Assembly (NCBI GenBank): GCA_038373885.1
Contig: JAWZYV010001807.1
Location: forward strand, 310,001 to 374,000
DNA from: Cheiracanthium punctorium
Lineage: Eukaryota > Arthropoda > Arachnida > Araneae > Cheiracanthiidae
Reading direction: 5' to 3'
DNA: 64,000 nt
How positions within the stretch are numbered: the stretch's first letter is position 1; each line of letters opens with the position of its first letter. Positions 9,911 to 21,450 of this stretch are shown here, piece by piece. The notes beneath the pieces were generated by a model. That model saw only the letters and a program-made list of their open reading frames with translations. It was not told the DNA's origin and searched no databases. Position numbers and translations under genes: made by a program.

Positions 9911-10246
9911 GATACTGTATACTTAATTGGAAAATCTTTTGGAAATAAAACAAAATTTTTAACAGATAAAATGTCTGGTGTATTTATTTTTCAAATTTCT
10001 CATTTAATTGTGTCAATATTAGTTTTTAAGCAAAAAATATCATGTTGGCATCACATGACTTTCTGGTACGTCTATCATATTACACACTTTTTACTTAAGT
10101 TTGGAGATTTCTCGCCAAATTTAAGGAATATCCCCAAGCTGGGTTCATTTTTATTCTGAATAGCAACATTTTTCAGATTTCCTCTTTCCACTTTCTGCTT
10201 TATCAGCCTTCAGTCTACTGTGTTTGTAGTTGGTAAAACCTTTCTT
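9911..10246. other. AT-rich spacer
   Basis: No recognised content. A 62-codon frame at 9971-10159 is not supported by composition or similarity. Confidence 0.4.
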
Positions 10247-10643
10247 TGAAGTAAAACTTCTTTAGTGACGACTAGGGAGCAACTCAGATTTTTTTTCTGA
10301 CGGAAGTAACGCTCAGTAAAGGAACGGACGTGCGCGCCCCGAAAAAGAAGAGCCTCTGAAAAACCTTCCTTTTAAACCTGCTTTCGCCGTTCTTCGAATT
10401 CATCGTGTAAAAATACGCGGAACCTGTTAGAGAAAAACAGTCAAGAGCCGTATCTCAGAGACATCAATCTTTATTTATATATCAATAAGCGTTTTGAAGG
10501 TACATCCAACATAATATTTTACATGTAATCCCAACCTTACAGGAGGTTCTCGATAATCCTTATTTTTGGATGAATAATACACAATACATGGTTTTGGAAA
10601 ATCACAAAGAAATTGAACCTGCCTGCAATCGAACCGGAACAGT

Positions 10644-11142
10644 CAGCGACTGATTTACGGCGGAGCATACGGGTCACGTGCCCTGGGCCCCGATTTTTAG
10701 GGGCCCCCAAAACTACCTTTTATGTAATCATAATAGCTACTAAAGTTATCTCTCAAGAGAAAAATTTTTGATTACTTCATTTCATCACAAATATTCAAAA
10801 TTTTTAATTTAATGTAACTTGTAACGCTAAAAATAATGCATTCGATTCGACATTCGATAAATTCGATATTCGCAAATTCGTTCGGACACCTCAGCATGCT
10901 CCTCCTTTTCAAAGGTGTGTGACGGCTGTAAATACCCATAAAAACATTTCAAAATCGAAAAATTTATATAAGTGGTATCTGTCGTGACATTTTACTGATT
11001 TGTAAATGTTTACGTATGGTTAACTTAGAATATTAATTGGTTTTAACTTAATTTAATTAAGTAATATTCTGCGGAAAATTTAGTGCAGGGGCCCCCAAAA
11101 GTATCTGTGCCCTGGGCCCCCAAGTTTGTAAATCGGTCCCTG
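10644..11142. mobile_element. hAT-type non-autonomous element (499 bp) with perfect TSD
   Basis: Ends CAGCGACTGATTTAC and GTAAATCGGTCCCTG are inverted repeats. They are flanked by a perfect 8-bp duplication GGAACAGT (10636-10643 and 11143-11150). Subterminal TGCCCTGGGCCCC stretches are also inverted. The interior is AT-rich and non-coding. The insertion splits one unit of the surrounding repeat array. Confidence 0.85.
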
Positions 11143-11515
11143 GGAACAGTAGATGGAAACGTCAGTTTAAGAACACTTTTCTTGGATTCTAACCCAACTT
11201 CCAGACAGAAGAAGGCTATGGAACACTAAACTTAAGGACGTGATATATAGTAATTATTGGCTTCAGATGAGTTTTAATTACATAATTGTCTTAGAATACC
11301 ATTTCGTAAGGATTAATAGGCAATAGTTTCGAAGCGAAGTGATAATATTATTTATCAAATGCCAGTTACATTGGCCGTTAGGTCATTAAACTCCTAAATA
11401 TTATGTATGTCATGTCTGTTATTATTTTGCCCAAAGCTGTATTTTAAGAAATGTTAGTAAATTTAGAAGAATGTAGTTTGGGTGAACGCAATATTTATAA
11501 TGATATGCATAGTGT

Positions 11516-11562
11516 AATGATATATATATTTATATATAGTAATGATATATATATATATAATG
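11516..11562. repeat. (TA)n-rich microsatellite
   Basis: Interrupted TA dinucleotide runs separated by GTAATGA-like interruptions. Confidence 0.75.
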
Positions 11563-11569
11563 ATGTATA

Positions 11570-12040
11570 TACAACGATTTAAAAATACGGGTATGTAACA
11601 CCACAAAGAAACAAACACTGGCTGAATACGGTATAAAAAATAGACACTCCTTGGTTCTAATCCAACCTCAAGACGGAGCAAGCAACACGGTTTAACACGG
11701 GGATGGAACACCACAAAGAAACGGACCCTGGCTGCAATCAATCCCAAACAATAGACGAACCTACAGTTTAAAAACACAGATATAGAATAATAATTCGAAA
11801 TCTACCAGCAGACGAAATCAACGCTTAACAATACTGTTATAGAAAAACACAAAAAAAAAATTACACTACCTGCATTCGAACCCAACTAACAGAGGAAAAC
11901 TTCAGTTAAAGAACACAGTTAAAGTATAATACTAGACTATGGACATTCCCCCCCATTCAAACCCAACCTCCAGACGGAACAATGGTATAAGAAAACAGTT
12001 AAAGAATAATACTACAACATGGACACTTCCTGGATTCTAA
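11570..12040. repeat. Degenerate tandem repeat array (about 60-115 bp units)
   Basis: Five to six variable units share GGAACACCACAAAGAAA, CTGCATTCGAACCCAAC, CAGACGGA-CAA and CACAGTTAAAGAATAATACTA. Related single units occur on both sides of the hAT insertion (about 10580-10640 and 11143-11230), so the array once extended further left. Unit ends resemble no tRNA closely enough to call a SINE. Confidence 0.55.
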
Positions 12041-12327
12041 GTAATTATCTTGAATTACCGACGATTCTTACTGGAGATTTTAATGTTAATTTTCGCTCTC
12101 AAGAATCTCAGCCGTTAGTTGATTTTTAAAAAGAAAAATTCGATCTAACTATGAATACTTCTCGACTTCAATCAACAACGCGTTTCGGTACAACGATAAA
12201 TGCTGCATTTTCAAGAAAATTAGCAAATTTAGAGAATAGAATTTATGTTTCACATTATAATTACCACAAACCTATAATTTCATACATAAAAAATTATGAT
12301 GACATTGAAGTACCTATTTCCAATTAA
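12040..12327 (+). pseudogene. EEP-type endonuclease C-terminal fragment
   Basis: Ninety-five codons in one frame, interrupted by an in-frame TAA at 12127-12129. The peptide contains TILTGDFNVNFRSQESQPLV, with the GDFN signature of the endonuclease/exonuclease/phosphatase fold. It continues with RFGTTINAAFSR and SHYNYHKPIIS, the positions expected for the G-T-x-I-D-x-x-F-x-R and SYHKPI/SDHxPI catalytic region. The aspartate usual in the T-x-I-D motif is N here. Such a domain is found at the C-terminus of Helentron-type helicase proteins in arthropods. The N-terminal half of the domain is missing. Confidence 0.6.
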
Positions 12328-12789
12328 TAGTATTAATATAACATTTATATAATCTTTGTAAAGTACATGAATAATAAATATAATTAAAATATAATATGAT
12401 ATTTATTTTAAGTTAAAAGTTTAATCATTTCAGTGATATGTGTCGTAAACGTCAAAGAAGTTTTACTTCAACCGCGCGTAAGATTACACGCATACACTTT
12501 TTTTTTTTTTTAATTTTTTTTTAGCACTAGGGTGCTATTTCGTTCACGCCCAGATTTTTGTCTACGCGACTTTGTAGAGGTGATTTGTAGACAGGTTTTG
12601 TTCATGAACTCTCACGGTGAAGATTTTTTCAAATGTGTTTGCCAAATAACGCAGAGGTGGGGAGAGGATTAAAATCTTGAGAGTGAATAAGGTTTCCAAT
12701 TTTTGATAACTGATAGCCAATATGGCACGTGTTATACTGCCAAACTGATGGCATGTGTTATACTGCCAAAAAACAACTTCAAACCCGAT

Positions 12790-13640
12790 CCAAGCTTTAA
12801 AAGTATGCTTAGAATATGCCTGGCGAAGATTGTAAAATAGTTTTTGTAGACGATTTTAATATAGATATCAATTCCAAATATGTGTTTTATGGAATAAGAA
12901 GGACAAATACAGCACGGTGGTGGATTATAATATCCATTACAAACAATATTTGAAATGGTGAAATATAGTTGGAATATTCTTGGAAAGATTGTAGAACAGC
13001 TTCAGCTGGCAATTTTAAGATAGACTTCGATTCCAAATATGTGTTTTAGGGAATAAGAAAGTGTTGATTCCCATTTTAATGGCCGCACTTTGGGGAGTTT
13101 TGCAGTCATGAGTCTCTGTAGAGTTATGGACAAGTTTCAACGCTCCCAAAAGAACTAGATCAAAACTAAAGTGAACAAATTAGCGATAAACGCACCCGTT
13201 AAGGAATGTGAAGACACTTAATTATTAAAACTACATTTTAATTGGCAACCCAAAATAAATAAATAAGTAATAGAATTCTATACATACATGTTGTTCCAAA
13301 TCGCCATTTTAATTCTAAATTACGGTTCCAAATAAGTACAAAATAATCGTCGTGGTAACTGCATATGTTTAATCATCGCCGCTTTGGCAAGAGTTGTGGC
13401 GTTAAAGTAAAAATCAACCCGAGAAAGTCAAATACGGCACACACATGGATTATCATACAACAACATTCCAAACAGCATTTAAAACTATAAGTACAGTTAG
13501 AATATGCTTGGCGAAAATTGTAAAACAGTTTTAGTAGGCGATTTTAAGATAGATTTCGATTCGAAAGATGCGTTTTACGGAACAAGGGATAAAAATACGG
13601 CACACTCATGGATAATTATACACTTTTCAACTTAATGGAA
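12790..13640 (+). repeat. Degenerate repeats with GDF-type EEP-like fragments
   Basis: Three diverged copies of a block reading TTGGCGAA-ATTGTAAAACAG...GATTTTAA-ATAGAT-TCGATTC start near 12815, 12974 and 13502. Conceptually they read VGDFKIDFDSK-like peptides (clearest near 13530), resembling the GDFN motif of EEP endonucleases. All are interrupted by stops. They may be remnants of the same element class as the fragment at 12040-12327. Confidence 0.4.
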
Positions 13641-13750
13641 TAAGGGAAAAAAATTGCGAACGCTCGTGGATTATGACACCCTTTTAATACATAGCCCTTT
13701 AGTGCGTATTTAAAATCTGAAACTGTTTCAAATTTTCTTACTTTTTTTTT
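13630..13750. repeat. Dispersed repeat, copy 1 of 2
   Basis: A block from AATGGAATAAGG through GGATTATGA-AC-CTTTTAATA-ATAGC to TTTCTTACTTTTTTT. It is closely matched in direct orientation at about 42808-42925, inside the nested Helitron region. Confidence 0.6.
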
Positions 13751-14094
13751 AAGTCGGTAAAAACTATTGAGTAAATGGACACGTTTGTGTGCTTCGAGTA
13801 AATCATTTTTATTGCTAAATTTTTTGTTTCTTCATGCAATCTGCACCAAGTGGACATTTTTTAAAGCAAACATTTTAAATTGAAAAAAAACTTTCCTGAA
13901 ATCAACAAAACTTAGTTGATTTAATAAAAATTTAGTTGGCACTGTATTTAATCAAATTATAGCTGTGTGTGTAGTTTAACAATGTGATTCAGTTAAATTA
14001 AGAAAATCTTTTTTTGAATCATCAAAATATTTCTTTTCTTTTGTAACGAAAATAACTATGCATTTTCTGCCTTTTTCGAATAAGCTGCTGAATA

Positions 14095-15702
14095 TCTACA
14101 TAAATAAAATTAGACTTTTGTCTGTACATTTCCTGGAATTCAAAATTTTTGCGATTTCTATCCGTTTCAAGCACCCGGGAATCCGATGCGATCCTCAAAA
14201 AAAAAAAGTTTGTCTGTCTGTCATTCTGTCCGTGACGCTTTTTTTGTTTAAGCATCACGTAAAAACGACTGAAGCGAATGATATGAAATTTGGTGTCATG
14301 ATAGGTGGTCAATCAACTTAAAACATAGGCGTCGAATTTTTAAAAAATCTTGATTAGATTTTCAGATTTTGCGAAAATCCTTTCAAACTTGCTAAATTTG
14401 TTTTCAAGCATCACGCAGAAACGACTGAAGCGAATATGAAATTGGGTGTCATGATAGGTGGTCACTCAACTTAAAACATAGGCGTCCAATTTTTAAAAAA
14501 TCTTGATTGGATTTTCAGATTTTGCGAAAATCCTTTCAAACTGCGTAAATTTGTGTTCAAGCATCACGTAAAAACGACTGAAGCGAATGATATGAAATTG
14601 CGTGTCATGATAGGTGGTCACTCAACTTAAAACATAGGCGTCCAATTTTAAAAAAAATCCTGATTGGATTTTCAGATTTTGCGAAAATCCTTTCAAACTG
14701 CATAAATTTGTGTTCAAGCATCACGTAAAAAACGCCTGAAGCGAATGATATATGGAAAATTGAGTGACATGAGTAGGTGGGCCACTCAACTTAAAACATA
14801 GGCGTCGAATTTAAAACAAAATCTTGATTAGATTTTGAAATTTTGCGAAAATCATTTCAAACTGCGTAAATTTGTGTTCGCACATCACGTATTAACTGCA
14901 AAGGTGAAAAAATGATATTTGGTGATATGATAGGTGGTCACTCTCCTTAAACTATAAGCATCTAAATAAAAAAAATCCATCAGATTTCGAGATTTTGTGA
15001 AAATCGTTTAAAACTGAGTGAATCTTTGTTCCCGTATTACGTAATAACGACTAAAGCGAATGATATGAAATTTGGTCACACGATAGATGGTTGCTCAACA
15101 TAAACTATAGGAGTCCAATTTTTTAAACATTTTTATTAGATTTTGAGATTTTGTGAAAATTCTCTCAAAATACGTTTATATTTCAAACATCACGTAATAA
15201 CGACTAATACGAATGATACGAAATTGAGTGATATGATAGGTAGTTGCTTATCTTAATTTATGGGCGTTGAATTTTAAAAATATTTTGCTTACATTTTGAG
15301 ATTTTTCGAAAATCGTTTTAAAATGTTGTTGTTCCAGCATCACGAAATAAAGACTGCAGGGAATGAAACGAATTTGGGTGACATGATAGGTTGTCACTCA
15401 ACTTAAATTCAAGGCTTCCAAGATTTCAAAAATGTTGATTAAATTTTGAGATTTTGCGAAAATTCTTTCAATATGCGTAAATATTCGTTGGCGCATCACA
15501 TAATTACGACTAAAGCGAATGAAATGATATTACTTAGTTACTCTCTAACCTGTAATATTTTAACAATACATGAAAATTATAACTTCGCTTTCTTTACTTT
15601 GGCAACATACACATCCATTCTGTGTACTCCTACAATGCTGACGAAAGTTCTTGCTTTTTGGAAATTTTCATTCACTAACCCGTCGAGTGTTGGAGCTAAA
15701 TA
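14095..15702 (+). mobile_element. Helitron-like element H1 with decayed 3-prime end
   Basis: Starts A|TCTACATAAATAAAATTAG, matching the 5-prime TC start of Helitrons at an A-T site. The body is dominated by about nine tandem copies of a roughly 153-bp unit. The far end (15580-15702) aligns with the last part of H2, but its terminal hairpin and CTAG have decayed (CCCGTCGAGTGTTGGAGCTAA). It is non-autonomous, with no Rep/helicase coding. It may originally have ended here or extended to the intact terminus at 16831. Confidence 0.65.
14253..15560. repeat. About nine copies of a 153-bp tandem repeat in H1
   Basis: CATCACG(T/A)A marks each unit at about 14253, 14409, 14562, 14719, 14883, 15035, 15188, 15338 and 15493, spacing 150-164 bp. 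Other unit landmarks are GATATGAAATT-G-GT-ATGATAGGTGGTCACTCA, ACTTAAA-ATAGGCGTC and GATTTTGCGAAAATC. Divergence rises toward the 3-prime side. There are no spacers, so it is not a CRISPR array. Confidence 0.85.
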
Positions 15703-16831
15703 ATTTTTATTAAACTAAATATATTTAACTGAATTCAGATTTAAGATGCTAAAAATTTATTTTGCCCAATTGTTTTCCCCTGGCCTTGCATCAGCCATCT
15801 ATTTCATCAAGTTTTTTTTCATGTGCCAATTAGGCTTAAGTTTTGTTTATCTTATTCACCCATGGGTTAAACCTATCTTAATTGTATTAAAGTTCAACTA
15901 AAAGTAATTAATATCAGTTTAAAAATAAAATTCAAATGTTTTTAAACTTCTTCATAACCCTAAATAGTAGTATCTCTAAGTTAAAAATGTAAACAAAATA
16001 AAACCCCTACTTCTTATTAAAAAAAATTAATTAAATAAAATTGAAATAATATACTTTTTATTCATTGAAGACCCAAGACAACTTCAAAGTAAAGTTTAAA
16101 AACCTAAGCTCAAGATTTAATAAAGTTGTTGTGTTTAGTTGTTGACTACTGCTGCTGGATGGAAATAGCCTCTGAACTATGGCCCAGTAGTTTAATGATG
16201 TCATGCTTCCTGAAAAATAAGGGTCTTCCTTTTGACAAATAGATGCTTAGGTTCTCTAAAGAATCATGGGGGTAAGAGAATTAGTTCTGGTTAGGGTAGG
16301 ACTTTTAACTAATGTTTAAACCATGGGTGAAGAATGAAAAGCCTGAAGTGAAAGGCAATTTTCTGAGGTTGTTTTCAATATGCAAATTTATTGAACCTTT
16401 ATTTTATGCAAATGTTGCATACTTTTTTATTCTGTAACTGTAAAATTAACCTGTTTTATATAGTATATAAAGTGTCTGCTTTATGAGAAAACACACAGGC
16501 CAGGCTGCTGATACAGCTAGAAGGTTGCCCTAGTCATGGGAAGGGCATGATGTATTTCTGCCAGATATATTATAAAAGGCTTGCATTGGAACTGGAAATT
16601 TTTCCAGATGGCCTGGTTTATCTTTAAATCTGAAATTGTTTTTAATTTTTTTTTGTTTTGTAAGTGTTCTTTTGTGCAATGTTTAAATAAATTTAAATAG
16701 AGAAAATATAAAGTGTCGTCAATTTTTTAAGCCGTCACCTCTAGTGGTACAAATGAAACTGTGGGTCATTTTTATGACATACTTGGCATTTCATCCACGG
16801 ACCCAACATCGAGGACGGGTACTTCAGCTAG
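15703..16831 (+). other. 1.1-kb segment ending in an intact Helitron terminator
   Basis: Sequence not shared with H2, lying between the decayed H1 end and a good Helitron 3-prime terminus: GACGGGTACTTCAGCTAG ending at 16831, followed by T. No gene is recognisable inside. It holds an inverted pair around CACCCATGG (about 15859 and 16323). It is either a separate non-autonomous Helitron or flanking DNA taken up by terminator bypass. Confidence 0.5.
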
Positions 16832-16984
16832 TATATAAATAAAATTAGACTTTTGTCTGTACATTTCTTGGAATTCAAAAATTTTGCGATTTCTATCCGT
16901 TTAAGGTACCTGGGAATCCGGTGCGTCCCTCAAAAAAAAGTTTGTCTGTCTGTCATTCTGTCCGTGACGCTTTTTTTGCTCAAG

Positions 16985-18070
16985 CATCACGTAAAAACGA
17001 CTGAAGCGAATGATATGAAATTGGGTGTCATGATAGGTGGTCACTCAACTTAAAACGTAGGCGTCGAATTTTAAAAAAGTCTTGATTGGATTTTGAGATT
17101 TTGCGAAAATCCTTTCAAACTGCATAAATTTGTGTTCAAGCATCACGTAAAAACGACTGAAGCGAATGATATGAAATTGAGTGTCGTGTGTGTGATAGGT
17201 GGTCAATCAACTTGAAACATAGGCGTCGAATTTTTAAACAATCTTGATTAGATTTTGGGATTTTGCGAAAATCGTTTTAAACTGCGTCAATTCGTGTTCG
17301 AGCATCACGTAAAAACGACTGAAGCGATTGAGATGAAATTTAGTGTCATGATAGGTGCTCACTTAACTTAAAACATAGGCGTCGAATTTAAAAAAAAATC
17401 TTGATTAGATTTTGAGATTTTGCGAAAATCATTTCAAACTGCGTAAATTTGTGTTCGCACATCAAGTAAAAACTGCAAAGGGGTGAAAAATTATATTTGG
17501 TGAAATGATAGGTGGTCACTCACCTTAAACTATAAAACATCTAATTAAAAAAAAATCGATCAGATTTCGAGATTTTGCGAAAATCGTTTAAAACTGAGTG
17601 AATCTTTGTTCACGCATTACGTAATAACGACTTATACGACTAATACGAAATTTAGTGATATGATAGGTAGTTTCTATTCTTTATAGGCGTTCAATTTTTT
17701 AAATATTTTGATTACATTTTGAGATTTTGTGAAAATCGCTTTAAAATGCTGAAATTTTGTTCCAGCATCACGAAATAAAGACTGCAAGGAATGAAACGAA
17801 ATTTGGTGACATGATAGGTTGTCACTCAACTTAAATTCTAGGCTTCCAATTTTTCAAAAATATCGATTAGATTTTGAGATTTTGCGAAAATTATTTCAGT
17901 TTGCGTAAATATTCGTTCGCGCATCCCATAATTACGACTAAAGCGAATGAAATGATATTACTTAGTTACTCTCTAACCTGTAATATTTTAACAATACATA
18001 AAAATTATAACTTCGCTTTCTTTACTTTGGCAACATACTGCATCCATTCTGTGTACTCCTACAATGCTGA
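16985..18070. repeat. About seven copies of the 153-bp tandem repeat in H2
   Basis: The CATCACG-type unit marker is at about 16985, 17141, 17303, 17459, 17615, 17765 and 17922. Units match those of H1 in order, but about one unit (the 15188 type) has been lost by fusion near 17630-17690. Confidence 0.8.
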
Positions 18071-18109
18071 CGACAGGTCTTGCTTTTTGGAAATTTGCAT
18101 TCAGTACTA

Positions 18110-18126
18110 ACCCGTCAACGACGGGT
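18110..18126 (+). terminator. Helitron 3-prime terminal hairpin
   Basis: ACCCGTC-AAC-GACGGGT stem-loop located 11 nt before CTAG/T. In Helitrons this structure acts as the rolling-circle replication terminator. It is not a transcription terminator in the bacterial sense. Confidence 0.75.
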
Positions 18127-18137
18127 ACTTCAGCTAG

Positions 18138-19911
18138 TAAATACTAATATTGTTTGATCAATAAATATTTTGTTGAATCAACAAAACATTTTCTTTTCTG
18201 GCGGAAAAACTTGAATATTCTTTGCATTTCTCTATGACTTTCACGAAGCAACATAATATAAAATACCTCAAGTAGTAAAGTGTTTCCTTTTCAGAATCAA
18301 GCATTCTCGAATTATTCAAAAAGATTTTTTTTCCTGCTGCAGTTCTCGGCCGTCTCAAGTACTAAACGCAACGAACACTTGACTTTTAAAAGAGGAAAAT
18401 TACAATTTACCAGATCTTAAACAGTATTATCTATGGCCCATGCTCATAACAAAAATGCAAAACATAAAATATTTCTTCACTGGATCCTTTTCTTTATCGG
18501 TTTCCGATAAATAAGCCAGCAGCATTTTCTTTGAGAGTGAAAGGCTATATCGGAAACTGCAGCTTCAAAAGTTTTAAGGAATTTTCTTCCAGCTAAAAAC
18601 CTAAACAAACAATGATTTGGTGATAGATTGCAAGTTTAATGGATGTAATTTAAAATTAAATAAATTGGACTGGTTGAGAGAAAAATTAACATGAATCTAA
18701 AAGTCTAAATAGGTACTTTGCAAACAATATTTTATGAGTTTATTCTTTCCCTGCAAGTATTTGAGATAAAAAATAGTTCAGTTGTTTAGTTTTAAAATTA
18801 AATTATATTATTTAATGAATGTTAGAATATAAGTAAAAAATTAATATCAGTATTTTCAAAGAAACGGAGAAATCATGAATTCGCAAGGAAGATTATTTTA
18901 CATAAATAATTGAGTCGTTTTCTTTGTAAGTTCATTTCATATTCTATGAAGATATTTTAGTGTTTGGATTTGAGTTGCTCATTATCAGTCATTAACTACG
19001 TAAAAAACTAATGTTGACAAAATAAAGAACATTTTTTTTTTCCTAAGCTTTGGTGGTTGAGAGCAAACATACGAATGGAACGGATGCATCCAAGAACTTT
19101 GATGGATGAGACATACGGCCACAAAGGGTAAAAACTAGATAAATGAACTGTTCATGAGAAAACTAAATTAATAGTAAACATTTTCATCTAAAATCATCAT
19201 ATAAATCATGTGATAACTTTATTTTTTAATAATTCAACGAATGAAAACTCGTTAATTGTTTTGCACATAAGCGAAGCATGACCGAAGTTTTTTCCGTATG
19301 TGTGTGTGGGGGGAGGGGAACATATTCGAGAATAGGAATTGAGAATTTTCTGAAAGTTTTGAAAGAAAGACTTAAAATATTTTTATTATTAAGTTGGGAA
19401 AACGCACATACCCCTTTTAGCTCTTGTCTTACAGATCATACGACTATTATTTTTAAAAAAACCTTGAGATGTATTATTCCGAAAAAAAAAACGGAACACA
19501 TCGAAAGTGCTACCGAAGTTCTACTTTGCTTTCCAGGAAAGAGCTATTATGCAGTAAAGAAAACAGATTTCGAAAAAAACATCGATTTATGTACAGTGTT
19601 AAAATGCACAAAATATCATACATACTTATAACAAGCATATGTTTATTTGTACATTTTATTTGTAAAAAGGGCTTCACAAATATTCTCATTTAAAAGTAAG
19701 TTAATGAATAATAGTTGCTCAGTTGGAAGAAGCCCAGAGCAGTCGACATAGTCTAAACGTGCTATTAGATTTGCAACTTGTTTTTGGCAGCGCAACTGCT
19801 ACGGCTTTAGATATGTAAAACAGTGAAAATAATGCGTCTCCGTGTAGTTGTTATGTTGACAAACAACTAGTACATTAGAAGAATCTGTTTTGTGTCACAA
19901 CTTAACACTTT
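18138..19911. other. AT-rich stretch with no assigned content
   Basis: About 1.8 kb of AT-rich DNA. Frames such as 19278-19631 (+) have no recognisable domain; that one includes a G-rich CVCGGRGTYS-like patch. No repeat ends seen. Confidence 0.45.
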
Positions 19912-19915
19912 GAGG

Positions 19916-20329
19916 CGCAATAATTTCCCAATGCTGAAGAAAGGGCAGCCGTTGCCATCGCTCGACTTAACACAGCAAGCTGTCGTCAAAGAAGCGTCTC
20001 TAGATCTGTGGCACGCGATGGACGTTTCGATCGTCCGCCATCTTGCTGGTAGTTAAGTCGAGCGATGGCAACGGCAGCCCTTTTTTTCAGCATTGGGCAA
20101 TCTATCCAGCTGTTCTCGCATTCTTCGATTCTTCAGCAGATTTCAGTGCTGTTAAAAATAATCATGACAGTTTTTTACGGGAAATGAGGTGCTAATAAGT
20201 AAAGGATTCTCGTGGAGCTATGTCACCCGCAACTATTTTTATAGAAAACAAATCTATTCTTCGTGACTGGCGACAGTCAAAACGTCCGAGTTTGGTGTTC
20301 CCAGAGCGGGAACACTGCGATTTAAAAGG
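19916..20329 (+). mobile_element. piggyBac-like foldback MITE, copy E
   Basis: TTAA at 19912-19915. The right target site has decayed to CTAA (20330-20333). One foldback arm is partly deleted (a gap after the CGACTTAAC block), leaving a shortened hairpin, then the full asymmetric right segment. Confidence 0.85.
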
Positions 20330-20394
20330 CTAAGGAATTTCAGAGTATTTGAAAGAAACAGTTTGGGTAGAAACAAAGTGTTATTAAGTATTAT

Positions 20395-20870
20395 AACGAT
20401 ATGACCTTTTATCCTCAAAAATTATTTCTTCAATGCACGGAAATTTTACGCAAAAATATCTCCGTTATTTGAAAAATATCTGTTTCTTTTTTCTACTTGC
20501 CAGTTGAAGAAACTTCTTCAAATTCAACGATTTTCGTGAAGAATTCACAGAAATATAACGCCTCCAAAGAGTATGGAAATTATTCGTTGTTGAGTGAAGA
20601 ACAAATTAGTACATAAGTACACATACTCAAAAATTATTTCTTCCAATTCACGGGAATTTTTCTAGCATCAGTGCTGCCGGAATACCTCCGTTTATTGACG
20701 ACTATCCGTTTTGTTTTCTTTTTTTCTTCAGATGAAGAAATTTCTTCAGATTGACAATTTTTCCCTCTTCTTCAGATTTCGGTAAGAAGAATTCACGGAA
20801 ATATTACATTTCCATAGAGTGCGGAAATTGTTCGTTGAAAAATGAGGGATAAATTGGCGTTCCTGAGAAT
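20395..20870. repeat. Local tandem duplication (about 230-bp units)
   Basis: Two diverged units share CTCAAAAATTATTTCTTC, CACGG-AATTTT, a CTTCAGATGAAGAAA-TTCTTC block, GAAGAATTCAC-GAAATAT and GGAAATT-TTCGTTG. A reverse-complement relative of the unit end occurs at about 37905-37985. Confidence 0.55.
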
Positions 20871-21069
20871 GCTGAAATTGCATAAATCAAACTTTACTGC
20901 TGAATAAATGCATGGATACAAAAACTAATACTTTTATCCATTCAGATAATTAGCTTCCTTATTCAAATATTAACTTATGAATTTAAAATCCTTCTCAAAA
21001 TCCTTTTACGAAATGGCACAGGTGCACAAAATCAAAATTTACATAACAAAAGGTTTGCTTGACGGTTCT

Positions 21070-21440
21070 ATTAGCATTTCTACTTCCGTCACAAAAATAC
21101 ATGTTTTGTACGTAGCGCCACATGCACTTTCATTATTTTGTGAAGTGTACTTCCGCGCACCCACTTCACATTTCTAGCAAGCACGGAAAGCATTTAAAAC
21201 GATAACATAATCATCCGAGCCTGGCTTTAGAAAACCGAGCCGCGTTAAGTATTTATTATTTTAGCAAGACGAGGCACGCATAAAACTCTTGGAGATGACA
21301 ATTAATTTTAACTGCGGGCGTGTTGCCGAGCCGATAAAAATCTCATTAGCTTCTGTGTCTCTTAAACTACAGAAATTATTTAAAACGCCCTGTGTCATTT
21401 TGAATGAAGTGATTCACCAGCAAAATGACATTAAGGGACA
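21070..21440. repeat. Paralogous non-coding segment, copy 1 (partner 26575-26960)
   Basis: Aligns in direct orientation with 26575-26960 from GTCACAAAAAT through CATTATTTT, CACCCACTT, a perfect 30-bp core at 21297-21326, ATAAAAATCTC and TTAGCTT. No coding frame is shared, so the conservation of the core is unexplained. Confidence 0.6.
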
Positions 21441-21450
21441 TATACCTTAA

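Larger units (their letters stand above)
10247..12470 (+). mobile_element. Putative Helentron/Helitron2-like element with EEP endonuclease remnant
   Basis: TGAAGTAAAACTTCTTT at 10247-10263 reappears as its inverted complement at 12454-12470, giving an inverted pair 2.2 kb apart; the motif is itself palindromic (GAAGT-AAA-ACTTC). An endonuclease/exonuclease/phosphatase-type fragment lies about 125 bp before the right end. Helentrons are known to carry inverted, palindromic termini and an EEP endonuclease at the C-terminus of Rep-helicase, so this arrangement fits. No Rep or helicase region remains. The interior holds a minisatellite-like array and a hAT insertion. Superfamily assignment is inference. 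Confidence 0.4.
16832..18137 (+). mobile_element. Helitron-like element H2, abutting head-to-tail
   Basis: The 5-prime region ATAAATAAAATTAGACTTTT repeats that of H1 immediately after the CTAG|T of the preceding terminus. Its own TC dinucleotide is not preserved at the joint. The 3-prime end has a 7-bp stem (ACCCGTC/GACGGGT, 18110-18126) with a 3-nt loop, then TACTTCAGCTAG ending at 18137 and a T. This is the classic Helitron terminator. The interior has about seven 153-bp units. Confidence 0.75.

Noticed and set aside
11600..11900. tRNA-like GGTTCTAATCC and CATTCGAACCC motifs
   Set aside because: No cloverleaf can be formed around them; they are part of a degenerate tandem array.
14253..15560. 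Regular direct repeats that could suggest a CRISPR array
   Set aside because: Whole 153-bp units are repeated with no unique spacers, they sit inside Helitrons, and the DNA is eukaryotic.
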